Positions 29,333 to 38,696 of a DNA stretch of 64,000 nucleotides are shown piece by piece (within the stretch, counting starts at the first letter, position 1; each line of letters starts with the position of its first letter). The DNA is taken from positions 1,116,001-1,180,000 of the forward strand of contig NZ_JAIQDJ010000001.1 in NCBI RefSeq assembly GCF_020034655.1, in the 5' to 3' direction. The translations under genes and the position numbers were made by a program. Source of the DNA: Thermomonas beijingensis. GTDB lineage: Bacteria > Pseudomonadota > Gammaproteobacteria > Xanthomonadales > Xanthomonadaceae. A model generated the notes under the pieces. The model had not been told where the DNA came from, made no database searches, and saw only the letters and a list, made by a program, of their open reading frames with translations.

Positions 29333-31138
29333 TCAGCGAATCGGCTCGTCCAGCATCAACTCGCGCACATAGCGCACCGGCGGTGCGCCGTAGGACAGCA
29401 CTTGGTCGTGGTAGGCCTTCAGGTTGAAGGCTGCGCCTTGTTTTTTCTGCATCGCTGCACGCAGGTCAAGGTGTTCTTGTGCGCCCACGAAATAGGTGGG
29501 TAGCTGCGCCGAGGTCAATTGCGCGCGTACCCATTTGCCGGCGGCTTCGCTTTCTTGCTGGAAGGCGTCGTGGGTCATCAAGTGCATGGCTTGTTCGCGG
29601 CTCCAACCATCCACCTGTACGCCTTGGTCCAGCAGGGCGTTGGCAATGGTGCGCAGGTAGAACTTGAGCTGCACCAGATGAAATAGCGGATCGTTATCCA
29701 GATAGCCTTGTTCCTGCATCATGCGCTCGGTATAGACCGCCCAACCTTCGGCAAACAAGCCCGAGCGCAACACGCCGCGCAGGGTGGAAGGGAATTTGCC
29801 CGAATGCCAGCCTTCCAGATAATGGCCGGGAATGCCCTCGTGGATCGACAGCAGGTGGATCATCTTGCCGTTGTATTCGCGCAGGAACGAATCCGACTGC
29901 GCCTTGCTCCACTCATCCGGGATCGGCGAAATGGCGTAGAAGGTCTTGAGGTTCTTGTCCAGCGGGCCGGGCGAGTCGCAATAGGCCACCGCCACGCCGC
30001 GTTGGAACTCCGGCATGAGGATCACATCCACCGCCGAATCAGGCAGTGTGACGAGATCTTTTGCGCGCACGAAATCGGTGGCGGATTGCAGTGAAGCTTT
30101 CGCGTCTTCCACCACCTTGTCGCGTGCCGGGTGGTCGGCGTAGGCCAGCTCCAGTGCGGCTTCGATGGCGGTCTGCTGTTGCGCATCGGTGGGCTTGTCG
30201 GGTAGGGCAGGCGCACCCGGCTTGTCTTTGAGCACGCTCAGCGCGATGCCGTACATCACTTCGCGCACGCGCCTCATTTCACTTTCGGCGCGTTGTTTGA
30301 TGTCGGCACGTGACAGCGAAGAGGACAGTGCGAACTTCAATTTCTGGTCGTATTTTTCCGCACCAATGCGGAAGTCGCCCTTGGCATTGGGTACCAGGGT
30401 TTTATCCAGCCAGGTTTGTTGCTGGGCAACGGCTTTTTTCAGACCTTCAATCGCGGCGCGGGTGCGGTCAGCCTGGGCTTTTGGCAATTCACCCAGATGC
30501 GGGGTGATGAAGGTGTCGACAATGGAAAGGATGCCGGCGTTTTGTTTGGCCACGGTCTGCGCATGGATGAGGGGCACCCGTGCCAGGTCCAGATTGTCCC
30601 GCGCCTGCGCAAAGAGCGCAGGCAGTTTTTCCATGCGTTCTGTGGCTGCAGCAATGCGCTCGGGTAGGGGTGCAAATTCGCGGGACATCAAGCCATAGAT
30701 GGCGCTACCTGCCAGCCCGCCATACACCTGCGGGTCCCACGCCCAGCTTTGCAGCACATCGATGTCCCAGATATCCGATTGCAATTGGTTGCGCAAGATC
30801 GCGGCATCGACCTGGTGTTCACGCGAGAGTTTGCTGGCATCGATGGCTTCCAGCTCGGCCAGCAATTTTTTGCTGGTGGCCACGCGCTTGAGCCGGCCGG
30901 CGGCACTGAGATCATCCAGCTGGCCATCAAAACGGTGATCCCCGATTTGGGTGGCACTCACCGGCGACAGCGCCATCCATTCGGCCAGTGTGCGCTTGGA
31001 CAGATCCGCAAATTTTGCGTCCATCGGCGCATCGCTTGCCGCGGCGGTGGCCGGTGTTGCCGCAGTGGGCGGTGATTGCTGGCCGGTGCACGCTGCCAGC
31101 ACGGTGGTGATGGACAGGGCAAGCAGGGTGGTGCGCAT
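29333..31138 (-). CDS. DUF885-family putative metallopeptidase lipoprotein
   Basis: A 601-aa exported protein of the DUF885 family, predicted zinc peptidases. It starts at ATG 31138 (MRTTLLALSITTVLAACTGQ) with lipobox LAAC. The HExxGH motif is HEGIPGH at ~432-438, and the downstream AEGWAVYTERMM carries the family's second Glu ligand. The substrate is unknown; family members are often annotated as exported peptidases. A second DUF885 protein is encoded at 42073-43845, and an M13 peptidase is divergent from this one. Confidence 0.92.
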   Translation of the reverse strand: MRTTLLALSITTVLAACTGQQSPPTAATPATAAASDAPMDAKFADLSKRTLAEWMALSPVSATQIGDHRFDGQLDDLSAAGRLKRVATSKKLLAELEAIDASKLSREHQVDAAILRNQLQSDIWDIDVLQSWAWDPQVYGGLAGSAIYGLMSREFAPLPERIAAATERMEKLPALFAQARDNLDLARVPLIHAQTVAKQNAGILSIVDTFITPHLGELPKAQADRTRAAIEGLKKAVAQQQTWLDKTLVPNAKGDFRIGAEKYDQKLKFALSSSLSRADIKQRAESEMRRVREVMYGIALSVLKDKPGAPALPDKPTDAQQQTAIEAALELAYADHPARDKVVEDAKASLQSATDFVRAKDLVTLPDSAVDVILMPEFQRGVAVAYCDSPGPLDKNLKTFYAISPIPDEWSKAQSDSFLREYNGKMIHLLSIHEGIPGHYLEGWHSGKFPSTLRGVLRSGLFAEGWAVYTERMMQEQGYLDNDPLFHLVQLKFYLRTIANALLDQGVQVDGWSREQAMHLMTHDAFQQESEAAGKWVRAQLTSAQLPTYFVGAQEHLDLRAAMQKKQGAAFNLKAYHDQVLSYGAPPVRYVRELMLDEPIR

Positions 31139-31277
31139 GGGGCGGGCTCCGCAAAATGGGTAATGGCACACAATACGGTCTGCCAATCGCTTGGCAACAG
31201 TGCCGGAAGGACGAACGGCACAGGCACGGCATGGTGAAGATCAGTAGGCTGTCGGCTTCCACACACGGGTAGGTGTC

Positions 31278-33338
31278 ATGAAGCGTTCACTGTTGAGTTT
31301 CGGCATTGCCGCCACGTTGTCCATCACCAGCATGGCCGCTCTGGCCACAGGGCCGGCGACCACGCCGCAGCTGGGCAGTTTCGGGGTGGATTTGACTTCG
31401 CGTGACACTTCGGTGAAACCGGGCGATGACTTCAATCGCTATGCCAGCGGGCATTGGATCGATACCTATCAGTTGAAGGATTACGAGTCTTCGTACGGCG
31501 CGTTCAACGAACTGCGCGACCGTTCGGAAGATCAGGTGCATGCCTTGATCGACGGGTTATTGGCGCGCAAGGATTTGCTGCCGGGCAGCAATGGCCAGAA
31601 GCTGCGCGACTACTACACCAGCTACATGAATCGCACTGCGCGTGATGCCGCCGGGATCAAACCATTGCAGCCGGTGCTGACCCGCATCGCCGCGATTGAT
31701 TCGAAAGCCGCGTTGATTGCAGCGTTTGCCAATGCCGCCATCGACGGCAGTGACGCGCCGCTGGGACTGTATGTTGGCACCGACCGCAAAGACCCCGACA
31801 GTTATCTGGTGGGTTTGGGTGTGGGTGGGTTGGGCCTGCCGGATCGCGATTACTACCTTAATCCGGATGCCCGTTTCGTCAAGATTCGCGAAGCCTATGT
31901 GGCGCATATCCAGCGCATGCTGGGTTTTGCGGGTGTCAGCGAAGCAGACGCCAAGCCGCGTGCCGAGGCGATTCTGGCGCTGGAAACGGCGCTGGCCAAA
32001 CCGCAGTGGGACCGCGTCAAGCTGCGCGACCGCGACAAGACCTACAACGTGGTGACGTTTGCACAGTTGCAGCAGCAGTACCCCGGCTATGACTGGGCGG
32101 CACAATTGCGTGCGCAGCAGATGCCGCAGCCGGTGCGCCTGAACATCAGTACGCCGGATGTCATTGGGCCGGTGATCGATGTCATCAATGCCACGCCGCT
32201 GGCGGCATGGCGTGATTACCTGACCTTCCACGCCATCGACGGCAATGCCAGTCTGTTGAGCACGCAGATCGATGAGGCATCGTTTGCCTTCAACGGCAAA
32301 GTGTTGAATGGCCAAAAAGCGCAGCGCGAAGACTGGAAGCGTGCAGTGGCCTTGGTTGGCTCCGGCAATGGGTTGGGCGAAGCACTGGGTGAGCTGTACG
32401 TGGCGCGCTATTTCAAGCCGCAAGCCAAGGCGGCCATGGATACTCTGGTTGAAAACCTGCGCGCCGCATTGCGGCAGAACATCGAACACATTGATTGGAT
32501 GAGCGATGCCACCAAGGTCGAGGCGTATCGCAAGCTGTCCACGTTCCGCCCGAAGATCGGCTACCCGTCGAAGTGGAAAGACTATTCCAGCGTCACCATC
32601 CAGCCCGATGATTTGTTGGGCAATGCCATTGCACTGCGCCAGTACAACCGTGCGGATCAGAACCGTCGCATCGGCCAGAAAACCGACCGCGAAGAGTGGG
32701 GCATGACCCCGCAGACGGTGAATGCGTATTACAACTCGACCTTCAACGAAATCGTGTTCCCGGCCGCCATTCTGCAGCCCCCGTTCTTCGATGTGAATGC
32801 CGACCCTGCGGTGAACTACGGTGGCATCGGTGCAGTCATCGGTCACGAAATGGGCCATGGTTTCGATGACCAAGGTAGCAAATCCGATGCCGATGGCATC
32901 CAGCGTAATTGGTGGACAGACGCAGACCGCGCCCGTTTCGACGCACGCACCAAGGCACTGGGTGCACAGTACAACAGCTATTGCCCGCTACCCGGCCAGT
33001 GCGTCAACGGCGGCCTGACCATGGGTGAAAATCTGGGCGATTTGGGTGGCTTGTCGATGGCCTACACTGCCTATCAACTGAGTTTGAAGGGCAAGCCCGC
33101 GCCGGTGATCGACGGCCTCACTGGCGACCAACGCTTCTACTTGTCATGGGCGCAGGTGTGGCGCGGCAAGTACCGCGATGAGGCCCTGCTCAACCTGATC
33201 AAAACCAACCCGCACTCGCCGTCGATGTATCGTGCCAATGGCCCGCTGCGCAATATCGATGCGTGGTACAAGGCCTTCAACGTCAAGCCGGGCGATGCCA
33301 TGTACCTGCCACCCGAGCAGCGTGTGCGGATTTGGTGA
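31278..33338 (+). CDS. Exported M13-family (neprilysin/PepO-like) metalloendopeptidase
   Basis: A 686-aa zinc endopeptidase. The signal peptide is MKRSLLSFGIAATLSITSMA, followed by the M13_N domain. The catalytic HExxH is HEMGH at 523-527 and the third ligand lies in ENLGD from residue 584, the correct spacing for M13. NAYYNSTFNEIVFPAAILQPP and the C-terminal CxxW-equivalent PEQRVRIW end are typical; substrate is oligopeptides. It is transcribed divergently from the DUF885 lipoprotein gene with a 139-base gap. Confidence 0.95.
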   Translation: MKRSLLSFGIAATLSITSMAALATGPATTPQLGSFGVDLTSRDTSVKPGDDFNRYASGHWIDTYQLKDYESSYGAFNELRDRSEDQVHALIDGLLARKDLLPGSNGQKLRDYYTSYMNRTARDAAGIKPLQPVLTRIAAIDSKAALIAAFANAAIDGSDAPLGLYVGTDRKDPDSYLVGLGVGGLGLPDRDYYLNPDARFVKIREAYVAHIQRMLGFAGVSEADAKPRAEAILALETALAKPQWDRVKLRDRDKTYNVVTFAQLQQQYPGYDWAAQLRAQQMPQPVRLNISTPDVIGPVIDVINATPLAAWRDYLTFHAIDGNASLLSTQIDEASFAFNGKVLNGQKAQREDWKRAVALVGSGNGLGEALGELYVARYFKPQAKAAMDTLVENLRAALRQNIEHIDWMSDATKVEAYRKLSTFRPKIGYPSKWKDYSSVTIQPDDLLGNAIALRQYNRADQNRRIGQKTDREEWGMTPQTVNAYYNSTFNEIVFPAAILQPPFFDVNADPAVNYGGIGAVIGHEMGHGFDDQGSKSDADGIQRNWWTDADRARFDARTKALGAQYNSYCPLPGQCVNGGLTMGENLGDLGGLSMAYTAYQLSLKGKPAPVIDGLTGDQRFYLSWAQVWRGKYRDEALLNLIKTNPHSPSMYRANGPLRNIDAWYKAFNVKPGDAMYLPPEQRVRIW

Positions 33339-33348
33339 GTCTTGATGT

Positions 33349-33381
33349 GATGCGGGCGCGACTTTTTTGTCCGCCCGCATC
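33349..33381. other. Stable hairpin with a T6 loop downstream of the M13 gene
   Basis: A 10-bp GC-rich stem (33349-33358 with 33372-33381) continues through a one-base bulge into GAC/GTC and closes on TTTTTT. It lies between the M13 gene and the next start. It could act as a 3'-end structure, but the T run is in the loop rather than after the stem. Confidence 0.5.
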
Positions 33382-33423
33382 GAGTATCGTGGGTCAACAC
33401 CACTGGCGATACCGGAGTGCCAA

Positions 33424-34005
33424 ATGAAACTGTCATGCCGTTGCGGACAGGTGCAGGGTGAATTCAATCCTGCCCGCAGCTACACCCGCGCCACTTGCTA
33501 TTGCGCCGATTGCCGGGCGTTTGCGCGCTGGTTGGGTGGGGATGGGTTGTTGGATGCCGCGGGCGGCAGTGACATCGTGGCGATGGCGCCGGATGGCCTG
33601 CGCTTCACCCAGGGGCTGGATCAATTGGCCTGCATGTCGCTGGGCCCGCGTGGCTTGCTGCGTTGGTATGCGCGCTGCTGCCGCACACCGCTGGGTAATG
33701 TGCCGCGCAACCCCAAGCTGTATTACCTCGGCCTGCCGGTCGCCGCCATCGCCGAATCCGAGGCTGCCGTGACGGCCTGTTGCGGCGCACAGGGCCACAC
33801 CACCATCAGCCCCGAATCGGCCACCGCTGCAGTCAATCCCACTCGCGGGGCACTGTTGGCCGGCACCTTGCGCATCGTCAGCAGGCTCGCAAGCGCACGT
33901 CTGCGCGGCCGACGCAATGCCCTGTTGTTTGCTGCCGATGGCCAGCCTATCCGTGCGCCACAGGTGTTGTCGCTGGAGCAACGTCGGGCCCTGGCTGACG
34001 GGTGA
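33424..34005 (+). CDS. GFA-like/DUF6151 family zinc protein
   Basis: A 193-aa cytoplasmic protein from ATG 33424. Its Cys pattern CRCGQVQ (residues ~5-11), CYCADCRAF and RCCRTPLGN resembles the zinc sites of glutathione-dependent formaldehyde-activating (GFA) enzymes, and I recall the family as DUF6151, found in xanthomonads. Function is unknown. It ends shortly before the convergent peroxiredoxin gene. A start 57 bases upstream (TTG) is less likely. Confidence 0.78.
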   Translation: MKLSCRCGQVQGEFNPARSYTRATCYCADCRAFARWLGGDGLLDAAGGSDIVAMAPDGLRFTQGLDQLACMSLGPRGLLRWYARCCRTPLGNVPRNPKLYYLGLPVAAIAESEAAVTACCGAQGHTTISPESATAAVNPTRGALLAGTLRIVSRLASARLRGRRNALLFAADGQPIRAPQVLSLEQRRALADG

Positions 34006-34043
34006 GCTGCGCAGGGCTTCGGCAAAGGCTCGCTTGAATAGCG

Positions 34044-34592
34044 CTATTTTTTCTGCGCCGGCTTTCCTTGCAGCGCCGCCACCGCCTCCAGCATTTGCTT
34101 GACGTGCTGGTTGGGGTTCATCGAATCAAACTCTGCGGCGATGCGGCTATTCTTGCCGATCAAGTAGGACGTGCGGCTGGCGAGATCCGGCTTCAGCAGC
34201 ATGGTGGCATCGAAGGTCTTGGCGATTTTCGCACCGGGGTCGGCGGCAACGGGGAATTTGCCGGCGCATTTTTCGGTGTCTTTCGAAAATTCAGCCAAGC
34301 GTTCCACATTGCCGGCGGTGACCCCAATCACGCTGACACCCCGTGCCTTGAATTTGTCGATGGCCTGCGAGAACGCGGCGGCCTCGGCGTTGCAGCCGGG
34401 GGTGAACGCGGCAGGAAAGAAGTACACCACCACCGGGCCCTGTTTCAGCGTGGCGGCAAGATCGAAGGTAAACGGCTGGCCAGCCAAAAACGCCGGTGCA
34501 GTGAATGTAGGGGCGGGGGTGCCGGGCTTCAGTGCGGCAAGGGCGGGCGTGGCAAGGGCAAGCGCGATGGCGAACGTGGCAATGCGGCGCAT
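34044..34592 (-). CDS. Exported peroxiredoxin of the Bcp/PrxQ type
   Basis: A 182-aa thioredoxin-fold peroxidase from ATG 34592. MRRIATFAIALALATPALA is a signal peptide, so it works in the periplasm. GTPAPTFTAPAF starts the domain and FFPAAFTPGCNAEAAAF carries the peroxidatic cysteine with the preceding Pro/Thr motif. A later Cys (TEKCAGKFP) could resolve, though it is not the usual CxxxxC spacing. It would remove peroxides or organic hydroperoxides in the envelope. Confidence 0.87.
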   Translation of the reverse strand: MRRIATFAIALALATPALAALKPGTPAPTFTAPAFLAGQPFTFDLAATLKQGPVVVYFFPAAFTPGCNAEAAAFSQAIDKFKARGVSVIGVTAGNVERLAEFSKDTEKCAGKFPVAADPGAKIAKTFDATMLLKPDLASRTSYLIGKNSRIAAEFDSMNPNQHVKQMLEAVAALQGKPAQKK

Positions 34593-34696
34593 GGGGGGCT
34601 CCGAGAGAAAGATGGGCTTGGCCACTGTATCGCTGTTGCGTCGGGTTTGGGTGAGCAACGCGTCCCTGCAGGGCAGGGGCGCGTGCATGCACACGC

Positions 34697-36613
34697 TCAG
34701 ACCACCGGCTGTGCCAGCCTGCGTGCGAATGCATGTTCGATCAACTGCCGGGTCTTGCTGTCGGCTGTGTGGGCGGCGTGTTCGATTTGCGTTCCAACGG
34801 CTTGCATCTCCTTGCCGATGGCTTGCATCGGTTGACTGGCCGCTTGCATGCGGTTGCCGACGGCTTGCATGCGCTGGCTTTGCTGCTGCACGGCACTGGA
34901 TCGGGATTCGATGATGGCGCTTTGCGCTTGCATCTGTACAGCGATGGCGTCGATTTGTGCCGAGAGGTGATCCATTTGCCGTGCCAGACCGTCACGTTCG
35001 GCTTCACTGGCTTTGCGTGCGCGCTGGGCGAGTGCGGCTTGTTGTGTCGCCAGTGCGCCCTGGCGCGAGGCCAACGCATCCAACTGGGCGCTGGCTTGGT
35101 TCACTTCAGGGGTGGGCAGAGAGGCGGCCTGACGATCCATGTCCGCTTGCAGTTCGTGCATGTGCTGTTGGTGGGGCTGCATGCTTGCCTGCAGGGCTTC
35201 CATCTTGCTGTTCAATGGATCCAGCGGTGCCCATACGGTTTCGATTTGTGCCAGCAGGGCAGCATCACGCAGTACGAAATGTTGCTTGCCCCTGCGCACC
35301 AACAGGAAGTCGCCATCGATGGTGCTGCGTAATTTTTTCACCATGCGCATATCGTCCTGATCGCCGGCGAGGAGATAGTGGGTCTCGCCCTTGCGCACCA
35401 TGGCATAGCCGTCATCACCGCGCTGGAAGCCAATATTCACGGCATTTTTCAGCGGAGGTGGTGCGGGTGGCGCAGGGGGTGCAGGTGGTGCGGGCGGTGC
35501 AGGTGGCTCCGGTGGCGCGGGCGGTGGCGGCGGCATCGGGTGTGTGCTGTGCGATGGGTGTGCTGCGGGCGCGGCGTGTGGGCTGTTGGCGTGTGCGTAC
35601 AAGCCGGCACCGGCGAGTGCCAATCCAATCACGGGCAGGCCAAGCAGGGGCAGCAGGCGACTGCTGATATCAGCGGTTGTACGCGGGCGGAGCAGGTGCT
35701 GGATGCGGGACATGAGCTGGCCTCCTTGGGCGGCGGGTGCAAAGCAGGGGGGGGGCGTGGGGGTATCGAAGCTGCGGTCGAGTTCTGCCAAAGCGAGTGC
35801 CAAACGGCGGCCGTCACCCAGCGCGTTGGCGGCCAGTGCATCGGCAATCAGCTCGCGTTCGTTGCGGATGCGGCGGGACAGCCACCACACCACCGGGTGA
35901 TAGAACAGCAAGGTTTCGGCTACGCCTTGCAGCAGGTTGACCAGATAATCGTGGCGGCGGATATGTGCCAATTCGTGCGCAATCAGGGCTTCCAGCAAAG
36001 GCGCAGGCATGTGCAGTACCAGCGATACGGGCAACAGCACCATCGGCTGCCACCAGCCCACTGCCAGCGGCGTGGCGGTGTCATTGCTCAATCGCACTGG
36101 CACTGCGCTACGCAAGCCCAAGCGCACGGCCATCCGGTGGGCACTGGCTTGCCAGACGCCAGTTGATTCGGCCCATGCGCGTTGGCGCAGGCGCGCCACC
36201 CAATACAGACCCGCGAACATGCGCAGCGCTAGGGCCCCCGCACCAGTCGCCCAGCAGGCAACCAGCCACGGTAGGGTGTCGGCAATTCGCGCAGGGGTGC
36301 TTGCGGCCAGTGACAGCCACGCTGCCGGCTGCTGCGCCGGTGCGATGGCCGATGTCGTGGTGCCCAATGCGAGTCCCAACACTGGTGCGCTGGCGGTTGC
36401 CGGCAGCAGGATCTGCCATGCCAAGGTGAGGATGGGCAGCAGCAGTGCGACCAGCAACGCCACACACGTCACGGCGTAGCGTGTGTGCGGGCGGGCATTG
36501 TCCAGCCGCGCCAATGCCAGCGCGGCCAACAGGCCCAGCAAGCTGCCTTGCCAAACAAAGTGCAGCAGCGCTGCGCCCAGTGCCGGCACAAGCTGGATAA
36601 GCGCGTCATGCAT
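34697..36613 (-). CDS. M56 (BlaR1-type) membrane metallopeptidase with proline linker and coiled-coil C-terminus
   Basis: A 638-aa membrane protein from ATG 36613. The N-terminal half has several hydrophobic segments and the M56 zinc site HELAH at 213-217 (LIAHELAHIRRHDY) with NERELIADALAA downstream, as in BlaR1/MecR1 antirepressors. After a transmembrane segment a Pro/Ala-rich linker (~358-386) leads to a short unknown domain with two similar strand pairs (GYAMVRKGETHYLL; FLLVRRGKQHFVL) and a long Gln/Met-rich coiled coil (to ~630). There is no penicillin-binding sensor domain. It overlaps the BlaI-type gene by 8 bases, implying coupled expression. The signal it senses is unknown. Confidence 0.9.
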   Translation of the reverse strand: MHDALIQLVPALGAALLHFVWQGSLLGLLAALALARLDNARPHTRYAVTCVALLVALLLPILTLAWQILLPATASAPVLGLALGTTTSAIAPAQQPAAWLSLAASTPARIADTLPWLVACWATGAGALALRMFAGLYWVARLRQRAWAESTGVWQASAHRMAVRLGLRSAVPVRLSNDTATPLAVGWWQPMVLLPVSLVLHMPAPLLEALIAHELAHIRRHDYLVNLLQGVAETLLFYHPVVWWLSRRIRNERELIADALAANALGDGRRLALALAELDRSFDTPTPPPCFAPAAQGGQLMSRIQHLLRPRTTADISSRLLPLLGLPVIGLALAGAGLYAHANSPHAAPAAHPSHSTHPMPPPPPAPPEPPAPPAPPAPPAPPAPPPLKNAVNIGFQRGDDGYAMVRKGETHYLLAGDQDDMRMVKKLRSTIDGDFLLVRRGKQHFVLRDAALLAQIETVWAPLDPLNSKMEALQASMQPHQQHMHELQADMDRQAASLPTPEVNQASAQLDALASRQGALATQQAALAQRARKASEAERDGLARQMDHLSAQIDAIAVQMQAQSAIIESRSSAVQQQSQRMQAVGNRMQAASQPMQAIGKEMQAVGTQIEHAAHTADSKTRQLIEHAFARRLAQPVV

Positions 36614-36992
36614 CGTGGTTCTCCCGCAGGAATCGCTGGATTTCGGCGCGCTCGTCTGCACTGACCTGGCCACCACGCAATGCGGCCATCACCAATGCCT
36701 TGCCAGAGCCGGCGAAGGCTTTATGGATGAAGTCATCCAGCAATTTGTTCTGCAATGAGCCTTGCGCTTGGGTGGGTGCATAGATGTGCGCACGTTGGCG
36801 TTCGTCACGCTTGAGCAGGCCCTTGCCGTGCATGATCTGCAGCAGCCGCAACACGTTGGCGTAGGGCAGCTCGGGGCGTTCACGCTGCTGTGCCTCATGT
36901 ACCTGTTTGGCCGTACACGGGCCCAGTTGCCAGAGCGTGCGCAGCAATTCGAGTTCAGCGGGGGTAGGTTTGGGCAAACGGGGCGTGGGCAT
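36606..36992 (-). CDS. BlaI/MecI/CopY-family transcriptional repressor
   Basis: A 128-aa winged-helix repressor. LPKPTPAELELLRTLWQLGPCTAKQVHEA and PYANVLRLLQIMHGKGLLKRDE are the DNA-binding domain; HIYAPTQAQG then leads to the C-terminal dimerisation helices, where the partner peptidase would cleave. It overlaps the M56 gene by 8 bases, and 58 bases upstream lie five 14-bp-spaced TCTAGAA repeats, likely its operator. Regulated targets beyond its own operon are unknown. Confidence 0.93.
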   Translation of the reverse strand: MPTPRLPKPTPAELELLRTLWQLGPCTAKQVHEAQQRERPELPYANVLRLLQIMHGKGLLKRDERQRAHIYAPTQAQGSLQNKLLDDFIHKAFAGSGKALVMAALRGGQVSADERAEIQRFLRENHDA

Positions 36993-37049
36993 GCGATGGC
37001 CGAGGCTGTGCAGTGGTGGATGAGATGCAGCGCTGGGGCGGGGGGTGAA

Positions 37050-37110
37050 TCTAGAAGATCATGTCTAGAAAAGCACGGCTAGAAAAAAATGTCTAGAAAA
37101 TAATTTCTAT
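37050..37110. promoter_or_regulatory. Five 14-bp iterons (TCTAGAA) upstream of the BlaI-type repressor
   Basis: Units begin at 37050, 37064, 37078, 37092 and 37106, exactly 14 bases apart. The heads are TCTAGAA, TCTAGAA, GCTAGAA, TCTAGAA and TCTATTT, with a looser tail (consensus AAnnATG). Each intact head contains the palindrome TCTAGA. The array lies in the 255-base gap between the repressor gene and the cyclase remnant and is AT-rich against a GC-rich background. It is probably the operator/promoter of the BlaI-M56 unit. Confidence 0.65.
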
Positions 37111-37247
37111 TTCCGATGAACGGTTGGCGCTGTGCAAATGGGCTTCAAGCCAAGCCATCCGGTCATCGCAAAAACCCAATGCCATCCGGCTGCGCAGCAC
37201 ATTGCCCTTGGCGGGCATGGCATCACCACCAACTGCCGCAGAGGCGA

Positions 37248-38348
37248 TCAGATAGCGCTTTCAGCGACCTGCGTGCGGTTGCGGCCATCGGCTTTGGCTT
37301 GGTACAGAGCACGATCTGCCAGCTCCATCCATGCCCGCAAGTTGTGGCAGCCCTGCGTCGGTGCCGCCAGGCCAATGCTGACCGACCCGCTCAGCTTGGG
37401 ATCAGCAGGAAAATGCAGTGCCGCAATGCCGGCGCGGATGCGTTCGGCAATATCCTGGGCTGCGCTGACGGGCAGCGGCAGGGTCACTGCGAACTCGTCG
37501 CCCCCCAGTCGCCCGGCATGGCTGCCGGGCGGCAGAGTATCCAGTATGACCTGTGCGATGCCACGCAGGAGATCGTCGCCACCAATATGACCAAAGGTGT
37601 CGTTGATGTGCTTGAAGCTGTCCACATCGATCAATAACTAAGGTGGACGCGTGGCCAGCCACATGCCGCTGCAATTGCTGGTCAGCCATCTCCTGCCAGT
37701 GGCTGCGGCTTTGCAGCCCGGTCAGGCTGTCGCGGCGGCGGAGTTCGTCCAGCGCCTGATTGTTTTTTTGCACTTTTCGAACCAGCTGGTAGCTGCTGGC
37801 ACTGACCACTAAGGTGTGGATCATCGTCAAGGGCAAGCAGGCCAGCAGTACGGGGGTGCTGGTGTGAATGTCGAAATGCAGGCCGGAAATGCCAATCGCA
37901 ATGACCAGGGCAGCAAGTGCCCCGAGCAATGACCGCCACCATAGGCCGCGAATGCCGGTATTGAGCTTGTCGGCGGTGGTGACCGTCAGCAGCAACGCGG
38001 ACGGCAGCAGGTTGAAGTGCATGATCGGTAGCAAGGTGGCTGCCAAGGCCGAGTCGATAACGAAATTGTGCAGCTCCGATGTGCTTGGGTCAGGGCTGTG
38101 GTGCGATTTCAGGAATGCCAAGTGCGGCCACAGCAGGCCACACACCGCAATCCACGCCCATGATGGCCAGCTGGCATGTAGTTCATGCAAGACCAGTGCC
38201 GCTGGAAGGATCCCCAGCCCATGCCCAGTGTGCGCAAGCGATAGGTGCGCAAGTACAGGCGTTGCATGCGCTGCGACGGTGGCAGTTGCTCTTGCATCGC
38301 GGGTGCGCGTTCCGTCATTGCCTGATCTGAGTCATCAACGATGGCCAA
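37248..38348 (-). pseudogene. MASE2-GGDEF diguanylate cyclase disrupted by two single-base frameshifts
   Basis: The gene would encode a membrane MASE2 sensor domain and a GGDEF cyclase that makes c-di-GMP. Three pieces are in different frames: an N-terminus (RLYLRTYRLRTLGMG) from 38348 or 38318, the MASE2 body (LHELHASWPSWAWIAVCGLLWPHLAFL ...) to about 37640, and the GGDEF domain (IDVDSFKHINDTFGH, RLGGDEFAV, GLAAPTQG) to the stop at 37248. One base seems lost near 38218 and one gained near 37635, so the net frame is restored but the middle is out of frame. Either a recent pseudogene or two sequencing errors. Confidence 0.82.
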
Positions 38349-38428
38349 GTGTGCGCAAAGCGTGCCCGCAATGCCAGCGGGTGCGAACTGATAGCCTTGG
38401 CAAACGGCGGTGCAATTGCGAGGGCGTC

Positions 38429-38695
38429 ATGGCGACCGGTTGGGCAGGTGATGGGGCGGTACAAGATCAGATCGATGCAACCGTCAAAGACGGCATCGCG
38501 CGGGCTCGCAGCCGCCTGCCCAGTGGGCCAAGCCTTGCGCATTGCGAAAATTGCGATGCCTCCATTCCGGAGGCGCGTCGCAAAGCCATTGCCGGCGTAC
38601 GCCTGTGCGTGGCCTGCCAGGAGCTGCAGGATCGGGATGCCGCAGCGAATGGCGGCTACAACCGGCGCGGCAGCAAGGATAGCCAACTGCGCTGA
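38429..38695 (+). CDS. ybiI: DksA/TraR-type C4 zinc-finger protein (YbiI-like)
   Basis: An 88-aa protein from ATG 38429 (MATGWAGDGAVQDQIDA), the same length as E. coli YbiI and collinear with it as I recall. The zinc site is HCENCDASIPEARRKAIAGVRLCVACQ, written in parts: CENC ... CVAC, with PEARRKAIAGVRLC the DksA/TraR signature. It ends GYNRRGSKDSQLR, highly characteristic. The longer reading frame that contains it is not protein-like upstream of this ATG. It is divergent from the cyclase remnant. Function is unknown; it lacks the coiled coil of DksA. Confidence 0.9.
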   Translation: MATGWAGDGAVQDQIDATVKDGIARARSRLPSGPSLAHCENCDASIPEARRKAIAGVRLCVACQELQDRDAAANGGYNRRGSKDSQLR

Positions 38696-38696
38696 C

